A stretch of DNA of 36,610 bases, taken from contig CALGBY010000086.1 in the NCBI GenBank assembly GCA_937886445.1, positions 1-36,610 of the forward strand. Direction: 5' to 3'. Origin of the DNA: an uncultured Clostridia bacterium. GTDB lineage: Bacteria; Bacillota; Clostridia; Christensenellales; Aristaeellaceae. Both the position numbers and the translations under genes were made by a program. Below the pieces are notes generated by a model. The model did not search any database and was not told the DNA's origin. It was given only the letters and a program-made list of their open reading frames with translations. The first letter of the stretch is position 1. Every line of letters begins with the position of its first letter. This document shows, piece after piece, positions 8,034 to 15,080 of this stretch.

Positions 8034-8949
8034 TGTTCTTCTCTGGCCAAATGTGCTTCCATGTGTCAATGATATCATCATGATACTTGGGCAGCAGCAT
8101 AAGAACGCCGAAAACAAAAGGTGCAACATTGACAAGCAGGGCAAGCACATCGGTAGCAATGAAGGATACTCCTCCGTCAGGCAGAGAAGAAACCATAAAC
8201 ACCAAGAAATCATGCAGAGCATGGATTACGATGGTGATTATAATGGAACCAGTGCGGAGATAGATGCCAGCATAGAAGAGACCAGCACCAGTTGCGAAAA
8301 TCATTTGAAGTATTGAAGTCACCAAATTCTGACCTGTCAGTGCATTAAGGATATGCCCGAAGCCAAACAGAACAGAAGTAAGCAGTACAGTAGCCAACAG
8401 GCGGCGCTTTGTAGGCTTGTTTCGCATCATCAGAGCGGCAGGAATGGCACGGTCAATGATTTCCTCGTTAATTCCTGCGTAGAGAGCCAGCACAATCATA
8501 CTGAAAGAGATAGGCATTTGCGGGAAACCATTCGGCTGCATAAACAGATAAATCAACGTAGTAGCAACATCAAGAACGACGAAAATCGCAATGAAAATCT
8601 TCACATCGTTCAATTTCTTGCCCTGAATTCTAAAGAAGCCAAGATACCCATTCTTTTTGTTTAGCCAGCAGAAAATCGGCAGACACAGCAATGCGGCAAG
8701 AGCAACTGCGCCATATAACACAATTTGCTCCAAATCCTTATCCAAATAAGTCTTGAAAATAGTAAGAGTAGCACTAATGTCATCTGGATTAACATCGGGA
8801 TATTTATCAGCCAGCACATCCGCACGCAAGTCCACAGCAGCAGTAGCAATCATAGCAATATCACCGATGGCATTACAGATGATTGTGACAAGGGCCAACG
8901 CAATCAAGCCGCCAATGATGGGGTGATTGTAGAAAAACCGCTTCTTCAT
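8005..8949 (-). CDS. CPBP (CAAX-like) intramembrane metalloprotease
   Basis: A 314-residue polytopic membrane protein with the three motifs of the CPBP family. EEIIDRAIPAAL near residue 160 gives the E-E-x3-R motif, FGFGHILNA near residue 198 the F-x3-H motif, and HALHDFL near 243 the third His-x3-Asp motif. About eight hydrophobic segments are seen. Bacterial members process membrane proteins or peptides and are often linked to bacteriocin immunity or phage defence; which applies here is unknown. A TTG lies at 8958, but AGGAGG ends within 2 nt of it and sits correctly for ATG 8949. The last residues (about MESHSVTVP) are read out of frame through integrase sequence, so the natural C-terminus was probably altered when the element lost DNA. 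It is 29 nt downstream of a small membrane-protein gene and probably co-transcribed. Confidence 0.85.
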   Translation of the reverse strand: MKKRFFYNHPIIGGLIALALVTIICNAIGDIAMIATAAVDLRADVLADKYPDVNPDDISATLTIFKTYLDKDLEQIVLYGAVALAALLCLPIFCWLNKKNGYLGFFRIQGKKLNDVKIFIAIFVVLDVATTLIYLFMQPNGFPQMPISFSMIVLALYAGINEEIIDRAIPAALMMRNKPTKRRLLATVLLTSVLFGFGHILNALTGQNLVTSILQMIFATGAGLFYAGIYLRTGSIIITIVIHALHDFLVFMVSSLPDGGVSFIATDVLALLVNVAPFVFGVLMLLPKYHDDIIDTWKHIWPEKNMESHSVTVP

Positions 8950-8978
8950 TGGAATCAAGCCTCCTGTTATTATCAGTT

Positions 8979-9295
8979 TTACTTCTCAATCAGTTTCTTA
9001 TAGCCAAGTACAACGAAGGGAACAGACACAACAAGGGCAGCAATGATGACATATAAGAAATTAAGGCCATCATTCAAGAAAGCCAGAGCAGGAATGAAGC
9101 TGCCGAGTGTGGTAAGAAGGAAACCACAACCAACGATGAAATAGCCAGCGCTGATGAACGGAGCAGCAGCGACGATAGAATCATCGGTGTATTTTTTCTC
9201 TTCACCGAAATCAAACAATTTCTTCTTGGTGATTGCCACGAAGCCGCGCCAGATGGTTACCAGACCAACAAGAATGAAAAAATGGTATTAGACAT
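8979..9295 (-). CDS. small membrane protein with a homopolymer frameshift
   Basis: An 86-residue frame (from GTG 9239) encodes two or three hydrophobic helices, for example residues 24-52 and 58-78, ending GYKKLIEK. That GTG has no ribosome binding site. Upstream, GGAGGATT precedes ATG 9293-9295, whose frame (MSNTIF...) breaks at a run of six T on the coding strand (A6 at 9277-9282). One extra T joins it to the long frame and gives MSNTIFFILVGLVTIWRGF followed by VAITKKK, a 105-residue protein with another membrane helix. So either the gene is frameshifted, the sequence has a missing base, or the run is a slippage switch. It has its own promoter at 9340 and is followed by the CPBP protease gene. 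Family unknown. Confidence 0.6.
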
Positions 9296-9339
9296 TGCGA
9301 ATCCTCCATCCAAATAGTGTTAGAAAAAGCTACCTTTGC

Positions 9340-9348
9340 ATTATAGCA
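9340..9348 (-). promoter_or_regulatory. extended -10 promoter of the element cargo
   Basis: TGCTATAAT on the minus strand (TATAAT at 9340-9345), about 35 nt upstream of the small membrane protein's ribosome binding site. The -35 is unclear; TTGCAC lies 20 nt upstream, longer than ideal. The extended TGn element can compensate. Confidence 0.6.
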
Positions 9349-9425
9349 TAGTTTGAATAACAGAAGTGCAACATAATCAAAAAAACACTAAATTCACGCC
9401 AAATTTTGAGTAATGCAATAAAGCC

Positions 9426-9458
9426 CCCTCAAAAATGGCGGGACGCCATTTTTGAAGG
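9426..9458. repeat. 33-bp palindrome, right copy (inverted)
   Basis: CCCTCAAAAATGGCG, loop GGA, CGCCATTTTTGAAGG: the reverse complement of the left copy at 7362-7394 except for one base. The two copies bracket the recombinase remnant, protease and membrane-protein genes. Confidence 0.75.
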
Positions 9459-9518
9459 AGTCTATCATAACATATTGCATAGCTATGGGGCAGCATTATC
9501 CGAAATCATGACCACACT

Positions 9519-9580
9519 TTGACCGCAATGCCAAGGATTTGACCGATATCCACGAGCATCGTGAGATAGATTTGCGGTCA
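9519..9580. repeat. TTGACCGCA-type repeats near attR
   Basis: Exact TTGACCGCA at 9519-9527, a 7/9 match at 9539-9547, and an inverted 8/9 match (TGCGGTCAG) at 9573-9581. The same word occurs four times near the left end, so both ends of the element carry it. Confidence 0.6.
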
Positions 9581-9638
9581 GCGACTAAATCGTTGAAAAT
9601 CCTTGTGGTTCCTTGGCTTGGCTTCCTTGTGCGCTTGC

Positions 9639-9670
9639 GGTGGGTGAAGTTGCGAAGCAACGAACCCACC
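9639..9670. repeat. two-part hairpin abutting attR
   Basis: Outer arms GGTGGGT (9639-9645) and ACCCACC (9664-9670), inner arms GTTGC (9649-9653) and GCAAC (9657-9661). It ends one base before the attR core and has no T-run behind it, so a plain terminator is unlikely. A recombination-related structure is possible. Confidence 0.55.
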
Positions 9671-9671
9671 G

Positions 9672-9743
9672 ATGGGCAACAACCCCATGGTAGGCGCTAC
9701 CGTGGCCGTGGCTGTGGCTGTAGCTCAGGCTATGAACAAGTAA
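9672..9743 (+). pseudogene. displaced original 3' end of the GGGtGRT gene (contains attR 9672-9700)
   Basis: The first 29 bases repeat 7066-7094 exactly (attR). The frame continues through the Val-Ala run to QAMNK and TAA at 9741-9743. Nothing upstream of 9672 resembles the GGGtGRT gene, so this is not a gene duplication but a detached gene end. It is followed by a strong terminator, as expected for the authentic end of the transcription unit. Confidence 0.85.
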
Positions 9744-9758
9744 TATAGTCACAACTGA

Positions 9759-9789
9759 GAGGTTTTCCGTTACGGAAAGCCTCTTTTTT
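9759..9789 (+). terminator. original GGGtGRT operon terminator, displaced by the element
   Basis: An 11-bp stem GAGGTTTTCCG / CGGAAAGCCTC with a TTA loop and one wobble, followed by six T. It lies 15 nt after the detached gene end. Confidence 0.85.
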
Positions 9790-10166
9790 GATACATTCGA
9801 CACGGTAGTACTGTAAAGAAGAAAAACAAACCCGAGAAAGTTTTACCCGATCGTCCGAGATTAATTTACCGTTTAGTTTCTCGGATGTATCGGCAATGAT
9901 GATCGACAATATCATGTAAAGATCACTGTTTTGGTGAATGCCGGCAGCTGTCTTGGACACGGATACTGTAAATGACTTCTTCAAGAACGGCGATGCCATT
10001 TTGCTGAGAGTCTGCATTATCCGTCTGCATTTGTGCGGCAGTTGTCTGAGTATCATCAGCGAGGCGTACATGGGCCTGAAATTATGTAAATCTCTTCACT
10101 TCCAGTTTTCAAAATGGCGCAGGTGTGATATGATATATATGTATTATCCGTAAAGGAAGCCATGGC
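9790..10166. other. intergenic region without a recognisable gene
   Basis: No frame here has a credible start and ribosome binding site. A minus-strand stretch of about 50 codons around 9930-10085 reads as a Gln- and Thr-rich peptide (for example GIAVLEEVIYSIRVQDS) with coding-like composition but no start codon, and could be a decayed gene. The right end holds the promoter of the phosphoesterase gene. Confidence 0.4.
10106..10134 (+). promoter_or_regulatory. likely promoter of the phosphoesterase gene
   Basis: TTTTCA (10106-10111), 17-nt spacer, TATGAT (10129-10134). The ribosome binding site AAAGGA follows at about 10152. Confidence 0.45.
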
Positions 10167-11147
10167 ATGAGTACTTTTTATGATGAGCTTTACACAGTGT
10201 GCAAAAAGCATGCTGTACATACCGTATGGGTATTTTCTGATCTGCAGCAGAAGCGTTTTGAAAACGCCGAAAAATGCATCGGCATCTGTATGGAGGATTA
10301 CCGTCTCCTCTCTCCGGACGCCGAAATGATATGGTACCTCGGTGATTCAACAGAATCCTCCGACCTGCAGGAACTGATACGCATGACCGACCTGCAGGAA
10401 GAAGCCTATTCCTCTCTCGGTATCCCGCTTTGCTACGCGACCGGCAATCACGATTATGATTATCCGGAATACTGTCACTGGAACGGCATGCACGCGTTTA
10501 CAATGCCTTTTTACGATATGGTGCGTTCCCATCCGGGCTGGCACACGACCGCGGACTGCGAAGAGACCTGGTTCCGTCAGGATATCGGAAATTACGCAGT
10601 ATACTTTTTCACCGATCATGTAGCGCATGACCTCTCATGGTGTTCAACGCACAACGGCTTTCGCTGGGGAAAAGAGAATTATCCCTATGGTGATGAGCAT
10701 TTTGCCGGCATCCGCAAAGCAATGGCGGCATGTGACAAAGCGAACATCATCACAGCCGCGCACTGCGCCTTTCCCGGCGGAAACCGCGATACCGAGATCC
10801 TCGGCTGCATCCAGCCGCTTCCGCTGAACGTACGCCTGCACCTGTACGGCCATTCCCATATCGGTGAATATACCTGCCCGAAAGAACGTATCTTTTCACA
10901 GATCCAATGGGTGGACTGGCAGGACATTCCTCAGGTGGATGTTGCCTCATTTGAAAACCTGCGCGGATCCTTCTGCAGAAGCGTGATCCTGCATATCTAT
11001 GAGGATGATTCGCTCGGTCTCTTTTTCCGTAATCACGACAGCCACACCTTCTATCAGGCCTTCTTCCCCCGCAGAACCTCCAGCGAGATCGCCGGTAATT
11101 ATGATAAACGCATGGAACTGAGCATCCCCTGGTGGGAAAAGAAATGA
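10167..11147 (+). CDS. calcineurin-like metallophosphoesterase
   Basis: A 326-residue protein with metallophosphoesterase motifs in order: WVFSDLQQ near residue 24 (first metal-binding Asp), WYLGDSTES near 57 (GD), YATGNHDYDY near 92 (GNHD), TAAHCAFPGG near 196 (H) and LHLYGHSHIGEY near 229 (GHxH). All metal ligands appear present except that the first motif is D-L-Q rather than D-x-H. No signal peptide, so probably cytosolic; the substrate (a nucleotide, phosphoester or nucleic acid) cannot be told. ATG 10167 is chosen because the earlier ATG at 10162 runs into a stop at once. The next gene begins 44 nt after the stop and has its own strong ribosome binding site; the two may be co-transcribed. 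Confidence 0.8.
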   Translation: MSTFYDELYTVCKKHAVHTVWVFSDLQQKRFENAEKCIGICMEDYRLLSPDAEMIWYLGDSTESSDLQELIRMTDLQEEAYSSLGIPLCYATGNHDYDYPEYCHWNGMHAFTMPFYDMVRSHPGWHTTADCEETWFRQDIGNYAVYFFTDHVAHDLSWCSTHNGFRWGKENYPYGDEHFAGIRKAMAACDKANIITAAHCAFPGGNRDTEILGCIQPLPLNVRLHLYGHSHIGEYTCPKERIFSQIQWVDWQDIPQVDVASFENLRGSFCRSVILHIYEDDSLGLFFRNHDSHTFYQAFFPRRTSSEIAGNYDKRMELSIPWWEKK

Positions 11148-11191
11148 GCTTTATTCCTTATCAGGTATTTACTTTCAAAAGGAGCGGAATC

Positions 11192-12958
11192 ATGTTCAAA
11201 AAGTCTGCGATACTCTTTCTCGCAATGATTTTCCTGTTTTCAATGTTTTCATTTCCGGCGTTTTCCGAAGATGAAAACAAGCTGGTGCTCTCCGGCACAG
11301 TGACCGGAACCACGAAGCTTCATATGCGTTCTTCCCCCTCAACCGAGGGAAGCGTTATTACAGACCTCAAATCCGGTGCGAAGGTAACGGTGCTTGAAAA
11401 CGACGGTAACTGGTGCTATGTGGAAAAGAACGGGCGCAGCGGCTATGTGATGAGCAAGTATCTCAAGATCACCCCCGATTATACGCATAACTCCTGGGCT
11501 GAAACAAAAAAAGAGGATATCCTGCTTACGCTGTACAGCAGGCCGGATCCTTCTTCCGCTGTGCTGTGCCGTTTCTGGTCCGGAGCGCGTTTTGAAGTGA
11601 TCGAAAACAACGGTACATGGAAAAAGGTACGCGTCGGCTCTTTGATCGGTTATCTGGATGCACCGGTCAGCGTGATCCCCGAGGGCGATTTCGCGCTTGC
11701 TGTATATCCGGACAGTATAAGCCGGTTTTCTGTACACTATTCCACATACGATTTTCATTCGCGCGCTTTCGGCGAGGAGCTTACTGTATCCGGAAGCAAA
11801 AACGCTCTCACCTACCGCTTTACCTATCCGGTCTGCGGCATTGAGAGCGCTGACACCCTCATCAGCGGCTGGATGAAAAAACAGCGTGACGCGCTCAGCG
11901 ACAGCATGAACGGCACGCTGGAGATCAACTATGAATCCTGGCTTACCTCATCCGTTGCAGGGATCGTTCTGTATTCCCGTTATCAGGATGCTTCCTCCTC
12001 CTGTGAAAATGTATATGCCTTCAATATCGATACTGAGACCGGCAAGGTATTCTATGCCGACAGCATCTTCAGCGACAGCACGCGTCCTCTTCTGATCCTG
12101 GACAGCAAAATCGCTTCATTCCTGCTTGAAGATGCCGACGGATATGATGTCACACCGGATCTTTCCTGGTATGCCGGTTCCGTGATCACCCCGGACGGCC
12201 TGAGCGTATTTTTGCGCAGCGGTCATTTCCTTCCCATCTGTCTCGGAACACAGAAGATCGATATCGCCTGGAACGAGCTTACCGGCTGCATCGACCCCGC
12301 GTACGGCTTTGCCCCGTCCAACCGCATCGATCCTTCCAGACCGATGCTCTGCCTCACCTTTGACGACGGCCCGCATGAGCAGACTGAGCGCATTCTGGAC
12401 ACGCTGCTGAAAAACGGCGCTCACGCATCCTTCTGCGTTCAGGGAAGACGCATTTCAGACTATGAAAGCACGGTTCGCCGTACTGTTGCTGAAGGGAATG
12501 AGCTGGTATGCCATACCTACAGCCATAAAAAGCTTACCGAGCTTTCCGCCGCCAATGTAAAAAGTCAGATCACGCGCGTACAGGATGAGATCGGCAAGGT
12601 GATCCCCGGCTACCGTGTCAAGTGGCTGCGCTGCCCCTACGGCTCAACGAACAGGACAGTCAGAAATGTGTGTAAGGATCTTGATATGTGCATTGCTTTC
12701 TGGCAGATCGATACGGAAGACTGGAGTACCAGAAGCGCGGATTCAACCTACCGTGCCATCATGAAGCAGGCCAAAAACGGAGCGATCATCCTTTGTCACG
12801 ATATTTACTCCACCACAGCAGACGCGATCGAGCGCGCGGTACCGGAGCTGATCGAACATGGTTATCAGCTGGTCACCCTTTCCGAAATGTTCAGCTATAT
12901 GAAAGACGGCCCCGTTCCCGGAACCGTCTATACCTGCTTAAGCGAAGAAGACAGGTGA
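11192..12958 (+). CDS. secreted SH3-domain polysaccharide deacetylase (NodB/PdaC-like)
   Basis: A 588-residue exported protein. Residues 1-26 form a signal peptide ending FPAFS-E. Two bacterial SH3 repeats follow, about 32-95 (KLHMRSSPST... GYVMSKYLKI) and 100-160. A central region of about 165-385 resembles the RsiV/PdaC-type DUF3298 domain. The NodB deacetylase domain follows: LTFDDGPHEQT near residue 390 (catalytic and metal Asp), CHTYSHKKL near 445 (metal His pair), RCPYGS near 487, DTEDW near 512 and ILCHDI near 535. It should remove N- or O-acetyl groups from peptidoglycan or a similar wall glycan, with the SH3 repeats anchoring it to the wall. AAAGGAGC precedes ATG 11192, although the frame is open from 11132. 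Its stop is only 2 nt from the stop of convergent proC. Confidence 0.88.
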   Translation: MFKKSAILFLAMIFLFSMFSFPAFSEDENKLVLSGTVTGTTKLHMRSSPSTEGSVITDLKSGAKVTVLENDGNWCYVEKNGRSGYVMSKYLKITPDYTHNSWAETKKEDILLTLYSRPDPSSAVLCRFWSGARFEVIENNGTWKKVRVGSLIGYLDAPVSVIPEGDFALAVYPDSISRFSVHYSTYDFHSRAFGEELTVSGSKNALTYRFTYPVCGIESADTLISGWMKKQRDALSDSMNGTLEINYESWLTSSVAGIVLYSRYQDASSSCENVYAFNIDTETGKVFYADSIFSDSTRPLLILDSKIASFLLEDADGYDVTPDLSWYAGSVITPDGLSVFLRSGHFLPICLGTQKIDIAWNELTGCIDPAYGFAPSNRIDPSRPMLCLTFDDGPHEQTERILDTLLKNGAHASFCVQGRRISDYESTVRRTVAEGNELVCHTYSHKKLTELSAANVKSQITRVQDEIGKVIPGYRVKWLRCPYGSTNRTVRNVCKDLDMCIAFWQIDTEDWSTRSADSTYRAIMKQAKNGAIILCHDIYSTTADAIERAVPELIEHGYQLVTLSEMFSYMKDGPVPGTVYTCLSEEDR

Positions 12959-12960
12959 TC

Positions 12961-13770
12961 TCACTTTTTCAGATTTCCCATCACAGCGGATTTTTCTGCG
13001 GCGGCACTCGCTCCCTCGATCACGGCGGAGCGGAGGCCGCTTTTTTCAAGCACAGCAACGGCCTCGATGGTGGTACCGGCGGGTGAGCACACCATATCCT
13101 TCAGATCATCCGGATGCCTTCCGGTAACGATCGCAAGCTCGGCGCTGCCTGCCACAGCCTGCTCCGCAAAGCGAAGGGCCTGTGCCTTGCTCATGCCATA
13201 GCGTACACCGGCATCTGCAAGCGCGTCGATAAACATGAACACATAGGCCGGAGCGCTTCCGCTCACACCCACAACGGCGTCAAACAGCTTCTCGGGTATG
13301 ATCTCCACTGAACCGCAGCAGGAGAACAGCGCTTCCGCCTGCCTGAAACGCTCCGCTCCCGTGTTTTTTCCGGCACACACCGCGGTAACGCCCCTGCCTA
13401 CCAGAGCGGGCGTATTGGGCATGGCGCGCACGGTCATCGCGTCCTTTCCGAACATTTCATCCAGCATTGCAAGGGTAAAGCCGGGGGCAATGGAAATGAT
13501 CAATGTCTTTTTCATATCCATACCGTCTTTGATTCCCTTCACCGTGTCCTCCAGCATCTGCGGCTTAACGGCAAGCAGCAGCACATCGCAGGAAGCAGAC
13601 TCGGCGTTCGAACAGCCGGCATGCACAAAGCCTTCTTCTTTGAGGCTTGCGCATATCGTTTCGTTTTTCTCCGAGGGATAGATATCCGCCTTATTATAAA
13701 GCTCTTTTTTGGCGACGGCGCGAAGGATTGCTCCGCCCATATTGCCGCATCCGATGATACCCAGTGTCAT
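12961..13770 (-). CDS. proC: pyrroline-5-carboxylate reductase
   Basis: A 269-residue enzyme, the usual length, that reduces 1-pyrroline-5-carboxylate to proline with NAD(P)H in the cytosol. The N-terminal Rossmann motif is GIIGCGNMGGAI. VKPQML near residue 70, MPNTPALVGRG near residue 118, SGSAPAYVFMFIDALADAG near 171-189 and the C-terminal VCSPAGTTIEAV are signature segments. The start ATG 13770 has AAAGGAGG, which overlaps the stop codon region of the upstream GH3-like gene, so the two are probably translated from one message. No other proline genes are near. Confidence 0.95.
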   Translation of the reverse strand: MTLGIIGCGNMGGAILRAVAKKELYNKADIYPSEKNETICASLKEEGFVHAGCSNAESASCDVLLLAVKPQMLEDTVKGIKDGMDMKKTLIISIAPGFTLAMLDEMFGKDAMTVRAMPNTPALVGRGVTAVCAGKNTGAERFRQAEALFSCCGSVEIIPEKLFDAVVGVSGSAPAYVFMFIDALADAGVRYGMSKAQALRFAEQAVAGSAELAIVTGRHPDDLKDMVCSPAGTTIEAVAVLEKSGLRSAVIEGASAAAEKSAVMGNLKK

Positions 13771-13785
13771 ATCCCGTATCCTCCT

Positions 13786-14925
13786 TTATCTTTCAAGGAT
13801 CCCCCGGCTGATCTTCAGCCGGATGATCCTCTCCGCGCTTTCGCGTATCCTGCTTTCGGGGATCTCCCCGTTCTTTACACTATCCTCCAGCGCCTTTACC
13901 GCCTTTCCGGTGTTCGCGCTCATCAATATCATATCACAGCCGGCCTGAACGGCCTTCACAGCCGCCTCCCCTGCCTGATACCGGTCCGTAACAGTGCGGA
14001 CATTCATGAGATCCGTCATGATTATTCCGTCAAACCCGAATTCCTGTCTCAATATCCCGGTCACCGTTCTTTTCGAGAAACAAGCCGGAACATCCTTTTC
14101 AAGCGCCGAATATTCCGCACAGGTAACGCGTATACAGGGCATCCCCGCCGCAACCGCCAGACGGAAAGGCAGCATATCCACGGTATACAGTTCATCCTCA
14201 TCCGTGTCGATCACTGTCCTGCTGTGCCACGGGTCTCCGGTGCTGTCCCCGAGACCCGGGAAAAAGCCCAGTACGGGAATGATCCCGTTTTCGGTAAGCC
14301 CGAGCGCATACTGCCATACATAGGCCGCGTTTTCCGCGGCGGATGAAGAAAAGAAGCGGCTGTCCAATACGCTGTCCTGTTCCGGCCCGTACAGATCCGC
14401 TGAAGGTGCCAGATCCATATTGAATCCGAAGCCTGAAAGATATTCCCCGATCTTTTCCCCCTCAATATAGATCCTCGAAACATCCTTACCGGCGGCAAGT
14501 GTTCTCATGCTGTCACGATCGGCGCTATACAGCTTTCCGGAAACGGCGGCGTCCGCTCCTCCCGCCTCCTGTGCGATCACAAACGGTGAATACGCAAGAC
14601 TTGCAGCTGACGCGCATAACGCGCCCAGCTGTTCCTCCGTCACGATGTTTTTTCCGTATATCAGAACTCCGCCATAGGGGTCGTTTTCATATGCCTCTTT
14701 AGCGTTATCCGGAAGGACTGTGGTTCTCTGTTCACCGGTGATCTCCTCAGGGGCGGTTATGAACATCTGGCAGATCATCTCATGAAGTGTCATGCCGTTT
14801 ACCGTTTCACGCACCCGTAAGGCCGCATCGTTCTCCGCTTCTTCACTGAAAGCGGCAAGAGGAAGAAGCAATAGAATCAACACCGCAAGAACAGAGATTA
14901 CTTTTTGCCTGATGCCCTTCGTCAA
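13786..14925 (-). CDS. secreted GH3-family (NagZ-like) protein with altered active-site motifs
   Basis: A 379-residue protein with a signal peptide (about residues 8-27, LLLLPLAAFS-EE) and the TIM barrel of glycoside hydrolase family 3. The presumed nucleophile Asp is kept in GFDGIIMTDLMNV near residue 295. The NagZ signature K-H-F-P-G-H-G is replaced by GFFPGLGDS near residue 226, and the D-Q-E-G-G substrate motif by AQEAGGAD near 118, so typical beta-N-acetylglucosaminidase activity is doubtful. TTG 14925 is the start: AAGGAGG lies 9 nt upstream and no in-frame ATG is near. It probably belongs to cell-wall metabolism like the nearby deacetylase, as an enzyme with changed specificity or a non-catalytic binding protein. 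It precedes proC by 15 nt and is divergent from the radical SAM operon. Confidence 0.8.
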   Translation of the reverse strand: MTKGIRQKVISVLAVLILLLLPLAAFSEEAENDAALRVRETVNGMTLHEMICQMFITAPEEITGEQRTTVLPDNAKEAYENDPYGGVLIYGKNIVTEEQLGALCASAASLAYSPFVIAQEAGGADAAVSGKLYSADRDSMRTLAAGKDVSRIYIEGEKIGEYLSGFGFNMDLAPSADLYGPEQDSVLDSRFFSSSAAENAAYVWQYALGLTENGIIPVLGFFPGLGDSTGDPWHSRTVIDTDEDELYTVDMLPFRLAVAAGMPCIRVTCAEYSALEKDVPACFSKRTVTGILRQEFGFDGIIMTDLMNVRTVTDRYQAGEAAVKAVQAGCDMILMSANTGKAVKALEDSVKNGEIPESRIRESAERIIRLKISRGILER

Positions 14926-15016
14926 TACGCACCGCCTCCTTCTCTGTATCTATTATGCCACAAACGACTTAATTTTTAAATATCTTTTACACATTTCTTT
15001 CATTTACATCATATAA

Positions 15017-15045
15017 TAGACAAATGAAGCAAAAAATAATATAAT
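15017..15045 (+). promoter_or_regulatory. promoter of the radical SAM - mutS - mutL - miaA operon
   Basis: TAGACA (15017-15022), a 17-nt spacer and TATAAT (15040-15045), in an A+T-rich intergenic stretch about 20 nt before the ribosome binding site. One mismatch in total to the consensus hexamers. Confidence 0.75.
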
Positions 15046-15080
15046 ATATACTGTAAAAATATGTCCGGAGGTTATGCGCT

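Larger units (their letters stand above)
7066..9700. mobile_element. 2.6-kb integrated element in the 3' end of the GGGtGRT gene
   Basis: The segment is bounded by a perfect 29-bp direct repeat (7066-7094, 9672-9700) that lies inside the GGGtGRT coding sequence. It contains a tyrosine recombinase remnant, a CPBP protease, a small membrane protein, TTGACCGCA repeats near both ends and two inverted 33-bp palindromes. The composition is visibly richer in A+T than the flanking genes. The left junction keeps the target gene in frame and gives it a new 3' end and terminator, the standard behaviour of elements that integrate site-specifically into the 3' end of a gene. Both the N-terminal loss and the stop codon in the recombinase suggest that the element can no longer move by itself. 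Integration by a tyrosine recombinase is inference from the remnant and the repeats. Confidence 0.8.

Noticed and set aside
9672..9743. Second complete GGGtGRT gene or a tandem duplication
   Set aside because: Only the last 24 codons are present, and the sequence upstream of 9672 is unrelated hairpin and repeat DNA.
9730..10071. 113-codon minus-strand open frame
   Set aside because: It crosses the terminator at 9759-9789 and ends at the attR region, has no ribosome binding site and shows no family features.
12956..12963. Terminator between the convergent deacetylase and proC genes
   Set aside because: Only 2 nt separate the two stop codons and no hairpin with a T-run was found around them.
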